From Phycisphaerae bacterium (lineage in GTDB: Bacteria > Planctomycetota > Phycisphaerae > UBA1845 > UTPLA1), in the NCBI GenBank assembly GCA_035275405.1, contig DATEMU010000003.1:930001-994000 (forward strand): 64,000 bases of DNA, in the 5' to 3' direction. This document shows positions 1 to 7,225 of the stretch, piece after piece (positions within the stretch are counted from its first letter, which is position 1; each line of letters begins with the position of its first letter). A program made the translations under genes and the position numbers. The notes under the pieces were generated by a model. It saw only the letters and a list, made by a program, of their open reading frames with translations, had not been told where the DNA came from and did no database searches.

Positions 1-2
1 AG

Positions 3-443
3 CTGCTGCTCCACCATCCCCTCGTCACCTGGACACCTGACACAGCGCCGCCCGACTTCGACCGCCTGGCCTACACCTTGGAGGTTCGCTGGAAGGCGCC
101 GGCGGTCCCTACGCACATCGTCATTGCGTCGCGAGCGGCCGGGAACTGGATGGGCGGCTCCGGGGGCCGACTGCCGCGGCGCAGCGAGGTCAGCCATGAC
201 CTGACGCTCGCGCGGTTATACTTGTCGTGGCGGGTTCGCGCCGCCCGCGCCGGCGGGAGGTGGATCTCCGAGGCCTCATTGCGGCAGGAGGGATTCGGCG
301 ACGATGACCGGCTCCCGGACGCCATTGTCGAAGAAGACGGGCGGCGCCGCGTCATTGAGTTAGGCGGCGTGTATGGCGCCGCAAAACTACGCGACTTTCA
401 CGAATTCTGCGTTGAGCACGAGTGGCCCTATGAACTTTGGTAA
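3..443 (+). CDS. Partial ORF at window edge, mobile-element protein of unknown function
   Basis: The reading frame is open from the window edge to a stop at 441-443, so the gene probably starts further left; a TTG at 78 is the first possible internal start. The visible part contains a conserved-looking segment ending PDAIV...VIELGG, followed by a C-terminal FHEFC...PYELW. The PD...E-x-G spacing faintly recalls PD-(D/E)XK or replication-relaxation-type proteins, but no catalytic motif can be assigned. Its stop overlaps the next gene by 14 bases, and a coupling-type ATPase follows, so a role in element transfer or replication is inferred from context only. Confidence 0.5.
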   Translation: MLLHHPLVTWTPDTAPPDFDRLAYTLEVRWKAPAVPTHIVIASRAAGNWMGGSGGRLPRRSEVSHDLTLARLYLSWRVRAARAGGRWISEASLRQEGFGDDDRLPDAIVEEDGRRRVIELGGVYGAAKLRDFHEFCVEHEWPYELW

Positions 444-1134
444 GCTGAGCGAACGCCAGCGGCAGGTGGTCGGGCACATTGCTCGATACCGCTTCACCTT
501 CCAGGAGGTCCTTTCCTGTCTCTTCTACGAGGGGGCGGACCCGCAAAAGGAACTCGACGATCTGCGCAGCGACGGCGTCATCGTTGCCCGCAAGTTTTGC
601 AAGGGCAATCGCAGCGCCTATCAATTGCAACCCAAGGCCGCCGATGCGTTGGGGATGAAACGACGAGCCGATACCCTGGGCTCGGCGGCCCTGCCGACCC
701 ACCTGGCCATTTTCAGCTTCTGTCTTCTGCTTGGCCGTCCCCGCATACGCTTGGAGGATAAGGAACTCGCGTCGCTCTTTGAGGACCGTCCGCCCGGCGG
801 ACGTTACCACTGCCTGGAGCGGAGTAGCCGGGCGAAGCGGGTCTACCACGTGTATGTTCCCGGCGATGGCACGAAGCCCAGTGACGTGGTCGCCGCCACC
901 CGCCAGCACATCGCCGAGGTCATCCAGGTCCCGGGCCTCTTGCCGTGGCTGGCCAATCGCGTGTACTACCACGCCATCCTCGTGGACTCGAACGAAAGGC
1001 AGGACAAGATCAAGACTGCGATCGACCGCGCCACCTTTGACGACCGGATCTTACTTCGCGAAGTCGCCCCCATCCGCGTCCAATGCGTGCCCGGTTTCAG
1101 CAACCTGGAGGAGTCGCTTCATGCCCTGGCCTAG
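430..1134 (+). CDS. Winged-helix-like mobile-element protein (replication-relaxation-like)
   Basis: A 234-residue protein starting at ATG 430, inside the end of the upstream gene. An in-frame start at 373 would add 19 unconvincing residues. The N-terminal ~75 residues have the pattern of a winged helix (LSERQRQVVGHIARYRFTF, then a turn and a basic recognition region), like the N-termini of plasmid replication-relaxation family proteins. The rest is mixed alpha/beta with no recognised catalytic motif. Its stop at 1134 lies just beyond the start of the coupling ATPase (1121), a 14-base overlap indicating translational coupling. Family membership is a judgement from pattern, not from a search. 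Confidence 0.5.
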   Translation: MNFGKLSERQRQVVGHIARYRFTFQEVLSCLFYEGADPQKELDDLRSDGVIVARKFCKGNRSAYQLQPKAADALGMKRRADTLGSAALPTHLAIFSFCLLLGRPRIRLEDKELASLFEDRPPGGRYHCLERSSRAKRVYHVYVPGDGTKPSDVVAATRQHIAEVIQVPGLLPWLANRVYYHAILVDSNERQDKIKTAIDRATFDDRILLREVAPIRVQCVPGFSNLEESLHALA

Positions 1135-3277
1135 GAAACCCAAAACCCTCGACCTTTCGGCCTTTGAGAAATATCTGGCCGAACAGCCCCAGTCCAACCT
1201 GCCGGCCACGCTTGATGCCCATGGGCCGGCCCTCGTTTGGAATCGTCCGTTGGATATTCAACTGGCCCGCTTCGATGTGGAAGGCATGTGGCGGCGAATC
1301 GGTGACCGGGCCTGGGACATCCTCCAACACCGGAGGATGAGTGACATCTTCCCTGGCGAGCCGCCCTGCGAGTTTCGACGATACCTCGACATCCTCAGGC
1401 GCTCCTCGGCGAAGTTCCGCGAGGAGATCTTCGTCGGACTCCGTCACCCCAGCTACGAGCCGATCCTGGTCCCGCGCTTCGTCTTCAAGAACCACTCCTA
1501 TGTGCTCGGCGGCTCGGGATCGGGGAAGACCACGCACGCGATGGCCCAGATCCTCCTCCAGCTCGCCGAGGAGTACACGGATTCCAAGAACCGGACTCAT
1601 CCGAGGCCGCCGATCTTCATCATGGACCTCAAGCAGACCGGCGACCGATACCTGCGCTCCCTGGCGCGGCAGATCGCCGACGAGCGCGGCCAGGAGTTGA
1701 GATTCTTCTCCGTGGACCCGGAGTACGAGAGCCTCCGCTTCGATCCGTTCTATTGCCTCCGTCACGTTACCTACCCGCTCAAGCGGACGGAGTTCTTCCT
1801 GAAGGCCCTGTCCATGATTTACCCGGAAGGCTACGGGTCTGATTTCTTCACCAAGGAGCAGCGAAGTCAACTTCAGGAGATCCTCTACCACGCCCGGCCG
1901 ACCACGATGGATGAGATGATCGCCTTCATCCGCCACGCCACCCAGGGCAAATCCGGAAACAAGGATGCCCGTGGGCTCTACAGCGCCCTCTCGGCCTTCG
2001 GTTATGCCAAGAACCTCCACACCAATGGCGAACCCTTGGGAGTGGATGAAATCATCGACTTCGACCGATTCTTTGATGGGCAGCAGGTGATCTACTGCCA
2101 TCTGGACTCCCGCGAGCAGCCCCTCCTTTCCGGCGACGTGGGCAAGATGCTCCTCTTCTGTTTGCTGGAGGCCGCGGCCCAGCGCCAGAAGCGCGGCGTG
2201 GCGACGCAGTGCTTCGTGGCCATCGATGAGTTTCACCGGCTGGCGGCCCGCAATATCGTCGAGATGCTCGAAGATGCCCGCGGCGCCGGCGTGGGTTTTG
2301 TCCTCGCCCATCAGTCTTCGAGTTCGCTGAAGACCCGCGATGCCGACCTGTACGGGACGCTCTTCGAGAATTGCAGCTTCAAGCAGTGCCTTACCCTGGA
2401 GGACCCGCGGGTCATCGAACTGTTTCAGACCATCGCCGGCCGCACCGTCGAGTACAAACATGGCGGATCGACCGGGGAATCAGAATCAACGGGGAAGTCA
2501 TCTTCGTTCTCCACCTCGCAGGGATCGTCGGGCGGGGTATCGACCTCTTCGACCATGGCAATCCTCGGCGGCCCCGACACCCGCTCGATCAGCGATTCCT
2601 CCAGCAATTCGACGGGAACGTCGACGGGGACGAACGAGTCCCGCGGAAAGACCGAGACGAAATCGTGGGAGGAAGAGAAGATCCCCGGGTTGACGCCGGA
2701 GATGATCGCCGCGGTCAACGACACCAATCTGCTTTCCCTCATGCACATCAAGGGGACCGGCGGCCGATGCCTCACGCCGACGGGAGGAATACCGCTCCTC
2801 GTCCAGGGGCTCTATCCTTTCACGGAAGAGATGGCCGCGGAAATGACGTCGGAGTCCTGGCCGACCCGGACCCTCTCCGACCCGGAGTGGTATTACGAAG
2901 AGGCGCGCCCCAGCATCCCGAAGGCCACCGCCGGGCGAACGAAGTCCCGCTCTTCGCCCGGCTCGAAGAAATCTCTGTCCGCCGGTACACCGGGCCGTTC
3001 ATCCGGCTTCGCGGGGGCCAACGAGGCGGACCAGCGCGGCCTGGAGGCGAGGATCAGGGACTTGGCCGAGCGGCTCGCCCCTGAAATGCTCGAAGAGTCC
3101 ATGGACTTGCTCCGTTTCGCACGGCACTATCACATTTCGGTAGCGGACGTCATTGCGGCCGGGGCGAGCATCGGTTTGGACCTGTCCGGGCGGCGGGGCA
3201 GCCTCACTCCGGGTGAGGTTCGTCGACTCAAGCGGGCAATCCTGTTCGGCCCCTCCGCCGACCCTCCGACGCCGTAA
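1121..3277 (+). CDS. TraD/TraG-type coupling ATPase (T4CP-like)
   Basis: A 718-residue P-loop ATPase. ATG 1121 is preferred over in-frame codons from 731 because the earlier stretch is a shadow of the upstream gene. Walker A (GGSGSGKTT) lies near residue 130 and Walker B with IDEFH near residue 367, followed by GFVLAHQSS, as in TraD/TraG/TraM-recognition ATPases that recruit DNA to a conjugation pore. No N-terminal transmembrane helices are seen, so it would be a soluble or membrane-recruited form. Residues ~445-525 form a Ser/Thr/Gly-rich linker, then a conserved tail. A strong hairpin terminator follows 3 bases after the stop, ending the transfer operon. Confidence 0.82.
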   Translation: MPWPRKPKTLDLSAFEKYLAEQPQSNLPATLDAHGPALVWNRPLDIQLARFDVEGMWRRIGDRAWDILQHRRMSDIFPGEPPCEFRRYLDILRRSSAKFREEIFVGLRHPSYEPILVPRFVFKNHSYVLGGSGSGKTTHAMAQILLQLAEEYTDSKNRTHPRPPIFIMDLKQTGDRYLRSLARQIADERGQELRFFSVDPEYESLRFDPFYCLRHVTYPLKRTEFFLKALSMIYPEGYGSDFFTKEQRSQLQEILYHARPTTMDEMIAFIRHATQGKSGNKDARGLYSALSAFGYAKNLHTNGEPLGVDEIIDFDRFFDGQQVIYCHLDSREQPLLSGDVGKMLLFCLLEAAAQRQKRGVATQCFVAIDEFHRLAARNIVEMLEDARGAGVGFVLAHQSSSSLKTRDADLYGTLFENCSFKQCLTLEDPRVIELFQTIAGRTVEYKHGGSTGESESTGKSSSFSTSQGSSGGVSTSSTMAILGGPDTRSISDSSSNSTGTSTGTNESRGKTETKSWEEEKIPGLTPEMIAAVNDTNLLSLMHIKGTGGRCLTPTGGIPLLVQGLYPFTEEMAAEMTSESWPTRTLSDPEWYYEEARPSIPKATAGRTKSRSSPGSKKSLSAGTPGRSSGFAGANEADQRGLEARIRDLAERLAPEMLEESMDLLRFARHYHISVADVIAAGASIGLDLSGRRGSLTPGEVRRLKRAILFGPSADPPTP

Positions 3278-3279
3278 AA

Positions 3280-3315
3280 GACAACGGGTCCCAAACAGGA
3301 CCCGTTGTCAATTTC
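3280..3315 (+). terminator. Hairpin terminator after the coupling ATPase
   Basis: A perfect 12-bp inverted repeat (3280-3291 with 3298-3309, loop CAAACA) starts 3 bases after the ATPase stop and is followed by AATTTCT. The U-tract is weak, but the stem is strong. Confidence 0.7.
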
Positions 3316-3414
3316 TGCGTGCGGCCCGGTGTTGTCCAATCGTTCCGGGTGGGGGCTCCAGCGGTTCCATGTTTTTTGGTGGTCTGGACCGCTTTAGAGG
3401 GCACGCTAAAAGTA

Positions 3415-3445
3415 ATTCCAAACAATGTTAGCGATCTTGCTAACA
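3415..3445 (+). promoter_or_regulatory. Operator copy 1 (TGTTAGC-N6-GCTAACA) with possible promoter
   Basis: A perfect 7-bp inverted repeat with a 6-bp spacer lies at 3426-3445, about 52 bases upstream of the small membrane protein at 3498. The right half-site GCTAAC sits where a -10 would be if TTCCAA (3416-3421) served as a weak -35 at 17-bp spacing. The same palindrome occurs at 23935-23954 and 25167-25186, next to the repressor and excisionase genes. Confidence 0.65.
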
Positions 3446-3497
3446 GGTGTCAAGTCGGTACTTGCTGGGGCGGGCCGGAACGTGCTATCGTCGAGCG

Positions 3498-3644
3498 ATG
3501 GAAACCAAAAAAACAATTCGCGCCGTTTGGCGCACCTTGTTCGGGGAGCCCTTCAGCCCGGAACTTCCGTGGAGTGCCCGGATTCAACTCATGATCTTCG
3601 GGGGAGGCCTGGGGCTTTTACTAGGCCTGGCTTCGCTGCCGTAA
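3498..3644 (+). CDS. Small single-pass membrane protein
   Basis: A 48-residue ORF from ATG 3498; an in-frame GTG/ATG start further upstream is possible. The N-terminus is basic (METKKTIRAVWRTLFG) and residues ~29-47 form one hydrophobic glycine-rich helix (IQLMIFGGGLGLLLGLASL). It lies directly downstream of operator copy 1, so it is probably controlled by the element repressor. No function can be assigned. Possible roles for a membrane peptide in an integrated element include entry exclusion or immunity, but nothing in the sequence favours either. Confidence 0.5.
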   Translation: METKKTIRAVWRTLFGEPFSPELPWSARIQLMIFGGGLGLLLGLASLP

Positions 3645-3648
3645 AAAA

Positions 3649-3680
3649 AGTGAGAGGCCGTTTTTTAGGCGACCTCTCTA
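3649..3680. terminator. Bidirectional hairpin between convergent small genes
   Basis: GAGAGG (3652-3657) pairs with CCTCTC (3673-3678), with inner GCC/GGC pairing. Read on the minus strand it is followed by a run of seven T, making a good rho-independent terminator for the minus-strand gene ending at 3684. The plus-strand gene ends at 3644. Confidence 0.6.
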
Positions 3681-3683
3681 GCG

Positions 3684-3986
3684 TCAGAACATGTGTGAAA
3701 GGTAATAGACTGCGCGCACAAGTGCGAGCACTATTACCGTGGCGACGACGGCCCAGAATCGACCTTTCCAGACGTTCGATCGTTCGAGGACAATGATTGC
3801 CTCTCGAAGTTTCTCGCCCGATTCGTGAAAGAAGATGGTGTAACCCGTCTCTTCCAGGAATAAGGGTCTGTCCAGGTCCGGCGAAATGATCGTGACGCTA
3901 CCGACCGATCGCCATTCCGGCGTCTTGCCTGCTCTTTGGTGGAAAATGCGGGACTTTCGTTCCGCGATTTTTTCTTCTTGGTCCAT
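3684..3986 (-). CDS. Small C-tail-anchored membrane protein
   Basis: A 100-residue protein. The start at 3986 is chosen because it follows AGGAGGT with 5-base spacing; the frame remains open upstream to 4148 without such a site. The first ~75 residues are charged and mixed alpha/beta, and residues ~78-97 form one transmembrane helix (FWAVVATVIVLALVRAVYYL). The topology suggests a cytoplasmic domain anchored by its C-terminus. A partial inverted repeat (GGTACGGTGG...CCGCACC) just upstream of the Shine-Dalgarno could be an operator. No family was recognised. It converges on the small membrane protein at 3498. Confidence 0.6.
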   Translation of the reverse strand: MDQEEKIAERKSRIFHQRAGKTPEWRSVGSVTIISPDLDRPLFLEETGYTIFFHESGEKLREAIIVLERSNVWKGRFWAVVATVIVLALVRAVYYLSHMF

Positions 3987-4341
3987 ATGGTACCTCCTGT
4001 TTTGGTACGGTGGAATTACCGCACCATAATTGGAAGCCCGGTGATGGACCCCGCCAAAAAGCAACCCGCGGATTTTTCGATCCGAGCGGGCATCAGGATC
4101 GTCGCGTGTTCGAGCGGCGAACGCATCGCACGCACCCCAACATCGCAAATCCTCAGCATTTTTTAGAGCCCTGAGGAACGGCTAGAAAAAACTCTGCCCT
4201 GATTATATCCACCACGCCACCCGGAGTGGGGACTTGCCGCAAAAAAATCTGGCGGTAAAACATTAGGCGGAGCCACAGCCGACGGCCGGGGCCGCTCTAG
4301 GGGTTGCCGAGGCGTTCCAAGCTTCGTGAACACGGACGGTT

Positions 4342-5391
4342 ATGTACCAAACACTCTTCGAGAGGTTGGGTGTCACGCCGGAAGCCTCCGACCAGGAGGT
4401 GAAGGAGGCCTTTGACGGCTGGTTCGCCCGCTGCAATGGCGACCTGGACCGAATTCCTTGCGATGTGCGAGATGCTCACGGGTTTCTGGCCAATGCAAAC
4501 AATCGCGCCTGTTATCGTGAGCTGCTGGAGGCCTGCGAACACGACCTGGTACTCATCTTTCCTCGTGAAAAACATCGAAGCCTCGGGCAGTTGTGTGATC
4601 ACACCGAAATCGTAGCCTATCGCCATCCGTACCGAGAGAACACGTTTCGTTTTCGACGGCCGGATCAGCCCGAGCCGAAGTGGCACCAGGGGACGGTCGA
4701 ACGGCCCATCGTCATCCGGGATGATTCATCACCCCTGAGACGATTTGTGACGTTTCAGGTGTTTCGGAGGGCGACACCCCTTCAGAAGGCGGGCTTTGCC
4801 TTCCTTTACGCCATCCTCATCGTGGCCATCATCGGCGGCGTGGAATGGGCCATTAAGGGGCGAGACAACAGCCGCTTCGCCGCCGTCGCCGTTGGCCCGA
4901 GTCCTCTCGCCATTGAGCAGGCCCGGCGCCGCGCCCTTGAACAGTCGATTCTCGCCAAGCATCAGGAGGCCTCGAAGATATTCAAGTCGCTGGACGATAG
5001 GACGGCTCGCCTTCGAAGTGATTTCAAGCAGGTTGTCGGGCTTGAGTGGGAGTTGGCTGACACCAGCGGCGTGCAAAAGCCCCGCGCCTTGGACTTGGCG
5101 CTCATTCGCGAGCAGTCCGTGCGAGAAGCATGGGCCGACCTGATCGCTTCGCGAATCCCATCTCCCGAAATCGATTCACGTCGCCAGGTCGTCGAGGCCA
5201 TCGGTCAAGCTGTGGCATCGGGGACCTTCCGCGCCGAAGATGAAGACAAGCTCAGAAAAATCATCGAGTGGGGGCAGGGGAGGGAACAGATCATGCAGTC
5301 TCAGCCCCTCAACCTTGAGCACATTGAAGTCATGCTCGCCGCCGAGGAGTTCAGACTGGCCGGCGACAAAAAAGAAAGGAGTTCGCCCTAG
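4342..5391 (+). CDS. Membrane-anchored J-domain-like protein without HPD
   Basis: A 349-residue protein. Residues ~1-65 follow the helical pattern of a J domain (YQTLFERLGVTPEASDQEV, helix II, then a helix ending RACYRELLE), but the HPD tripeptide needed to stimulate Hsp70 is absent; the corresponding loop reads RCNGDLDR. One transmembrane helix lies at ~149-171 and the remaining ~175 residues are highly charged and probably coiled-coil. This suggests a cytoplasmic J-like head tethered to the membrane with an exported or cytoplasmic rod. The next gene starts immediately after its stop, indicating an operon with an exported coiled-coil partner. Function unknown. Confidence 0.6.
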   Translation: MYQTLFERLGVTPEASDQEVKEAFDGWFARCNGDLDRIPCDVRDAHGFLANANNRACYRELLEACEHDLVLIFPREKHRSLGQLCDHTEIVAYRHPYRENTFRFRRPDQPEPKWHQGTVERPIVIRDDSSPLRRFVTFQVFRRATPLQKAGFAFLYAILIVAIIGGVEWAIKGRDNSRFAAVAVGPSPLAIEQARRRALEQSILAKHQEASKIFKSLDDRTARLRSDFKQVVGLEWELADTSGVQKPRALDLALIREQSVREAWADLIASRIPSPEIDSRRQVVEAIGQAVASGTFRAEDEDKLRKIIEWGQGREQIMQSQPLNLEHIEVMLAAEEFRLAGDKKERSSP

Positions 5392-6735
5392 ATGTTGAAC
5401 CGCATCACCTACATTCAGCGCGCGCCGGTCGCCTTGCTAGCGGCCTGCGGCCTCCTGTTCGCGTTTGCACGACCGACATCGGCTCAAAGCACCGATGCAA
5501 TCGACAAGTCCGAAGTCGAAGCCCGCAAGGCCGAACGTGAGCGCAGGTACAAAGAGATTGCAGACGCCCAAACTCGACAGGAGGTCGAGGACTTTTCGGC
5601 ATCCATAAAGGAGACCTGCGAGTTACTGGCACGGCTGGAGACGAAGTCTACCGCATTGCGCGATCGCCTTCAAGCGCTGCTCACGGATGACGACGGCAAG
5701 CGACTGGCGCAGGACGATATTTCGTATCACGCCTACCTCGATCTGAGGGACCAGCCGATCGCTTCTATTCGTGAGATCCAAAGTCGAAGGAAAAACATGG
5801 ATTCGATTCTCGATGGACTTCAGGCCGAATTGAAAAGGTTGAACGTCGGATGGGTTCCTAGCCCAAGGCTTCGTCAGGAAATGGACGAGAATAGTACTTG
5901 GGCGAAGAGCCGACTGGACCAACTTGAACGACAGGAATCGCGGCTGGCGGCCATCCTCTTTCGGGCTCCAAAGGAGTTAGACCCCGTCAAGGCAGTGACT
6001 CTTGAACAGAAGATCCGTCAGGAGGAGGCACACCAGGTTGAGTCGTGGGCGCAGGCCCTCATCAGAGGGGAGGCGGCGGCCAAGTCGGAGTCCGAGAAGA
6101 CAATCTTTGATGCCGCCCGCGCTGCCGGCCTAGAGCGCGGGAATGAAGAGGCCAATCAAATACGCGAAGCGAGGCGCGCCGAATTGGCCGCGCTGCGAGC
6201 CGAGTTCGAGGCTGAGATCAAGCGACGCGACGCCGAGTCCCAACGCCTGCTCGCTGAAGCCAATAGAATACATGCGGACGAGATTGCGCAGCTGCGCCGC
6301 GAATTGAAAATCGCCTCGGCCAAACGTCAGGCAGAGGATGTCCGCGCTGAGATCGAGAAGCAAGACGTCCTTAACGCCGCCGACCACGAAAAAAAGAAGC
6401 AGCGTTGTCATGCTGCGGAAGTCAAGCAACTCCTTGCGCCATTTCTGGCGGAGGGCTACACGCAACCGGGGTCCGTCGAACAACAATATAACAAATTGCC
6501 CATTTCGTATTCGAAGCTTGTTTCTTCTGGCGCACTGAATCCCGACCGCCACGGTCTTTGTCAACTCCTCGGGGTGGTAACGTGGAAAGGGGACAAGGTT
6601 CGCCCACGTTGGAAAATGTCTGGTCGAAACTTCGAGCAATTGAGCCCAGAAGAAATTGAGCGGACCAAGAAAGTTCAACAACTTTTGATTGAGCTTGGTC
6701 CGACGCTGGTTGAGGAAAAACTGCTATCACCATAA
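5392..6735 (+). CDS. Exported coiled-coil protein with small C-terminal domain
   Basis: A 447-residue protein whose ATG directly abuts the upstream stop. Residues 1-32 form a signal peptide ending ARPTSAQS. Residues ~40-340 are Glu/Arg/Ala-rich heptad-like helices typical of a long coiled coil, and the last ~60 residues form a compact domain (VTWKGDKVRPRW ... ELGPTLVEE). No enzyme motif is seen. With the upstream J-like membrane protein it looks like an envelope-spanning pair. A second diverged copy of the C-terminal domain continues in the same frame right after the stop (6736-6903). The family was not recognised. Confidence 0.6.
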   Translation: MLNRITYIQRAPVALLAACGLLFAFARPTSAQSTDAIDKSEVEARKAERERRYKEIADAQTRQEVEDFSASIKETCELLARLETKSTALRDRLQALLTDDDGKRLAQDDISYHAYLDLRDQPIASIREIQSRRKNMDSILDGLQAELKRLNVGWVPSPRLRQEMDENSTWAKSRLDQLERQESRLAAILFRAPKELDPVKAVTLEQKIRQEEAHQVESWAQALIRGEAAAKSESEKTIFDAARAAGLERGNEEANQIREARRAELAALRAEFEAEIKRRDAESQRLLAEANRIHADEIAQLRRELKIASAKRQAEDVRAEIEKQDVLNAADHEKKKQRCHAAEVKQLLAPFLAEGYTQPGSVEQQYNKLPISYSKLVSSGALNPDRHGLCQLLGVVTWKGDKVRPRWKMSGRNFEQLSPEEIERTKKVQQLLIELGPTLVEEKLLSP

Positions 6736-6903
6736 TTGAACATTGTCGCCACCTGGAAGGGCGACAAGGTTCGGCCACGGCGGTCGGTTTCTCAAATCTC
6801 TAACGGGCTCTCGCCGGACGACATCGAAATGGTCAAGAAAGCGCTGTCGCTCTTGATAAAATTGGGGCCGACGATGGTCGAGATTGGGATGCTTCAGCCG
6901 TGA
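6736..6903 (+). pseudogene. Duplicate C-terminal domain of the upstream coiled-coil gene
   Basis: Immediately after the TAA at 6733-6735, in the same frame, 55 sense codons run from TTG 6736 to TGA 6901-6903. They encode a diverged copy of the preceding gene's last ~54 residues: both contain TWKGDKVRPR, then LSP(E/D)(E/D)IE..KK, then LGPT(L/M)VE, and both end in a P followed by a stop. It is either the remnant of a second paralogous gene whose 5' part was lost, or a domain reached only by readthrough. Confidence 0.6.
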
Positions 6904-7225
6904 GCCCCCTTATCGGATGCTTGCGGCCGACACCTGCTTGCGTCCGCGCGGATTTCAGTTTCTGATGCTGCCACGCCTTTGACAACGTAACGGCCGCGCC
7001 GGACATCCCTGTCCGTCACGTCCGCCACCCAGGTGCTTCGGCGGTAGAATGAGGAACCCTCTGACTCGGAGCCTTACCGGCAGGTGAGGGGAGGAACGGA
7101 ACGCGGAAGGCAGCCCGTCGAGCCGGCCATCGCGCGGGTCCCGGCCGCGGGTGAGGACCCGACGACGACGGCCTTAGACGGCAGTAGCACAGTGTGGTAT
7201 CCAATTCGGATGATGAGGACTTTCA
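6904..7225. other. Non-coding gap before qatA
   Basis: These 322 bases contain no convincing ORF. A TTGACA occurs near 6979 but lacks a -10 at proper spacing, and TAGAAT near 7045 lacks a -35. The qatABCD promoter is presumably here but cannot be placed confidently. Confidence 0.4.

Noticed and set aside
1097-2461. Minus-strand ORF of 454 codons opposite the coupling ATPase
   Set aside because: The plus strand carries Walker A, Walker B and family sequence; the minus frame shows no domain.
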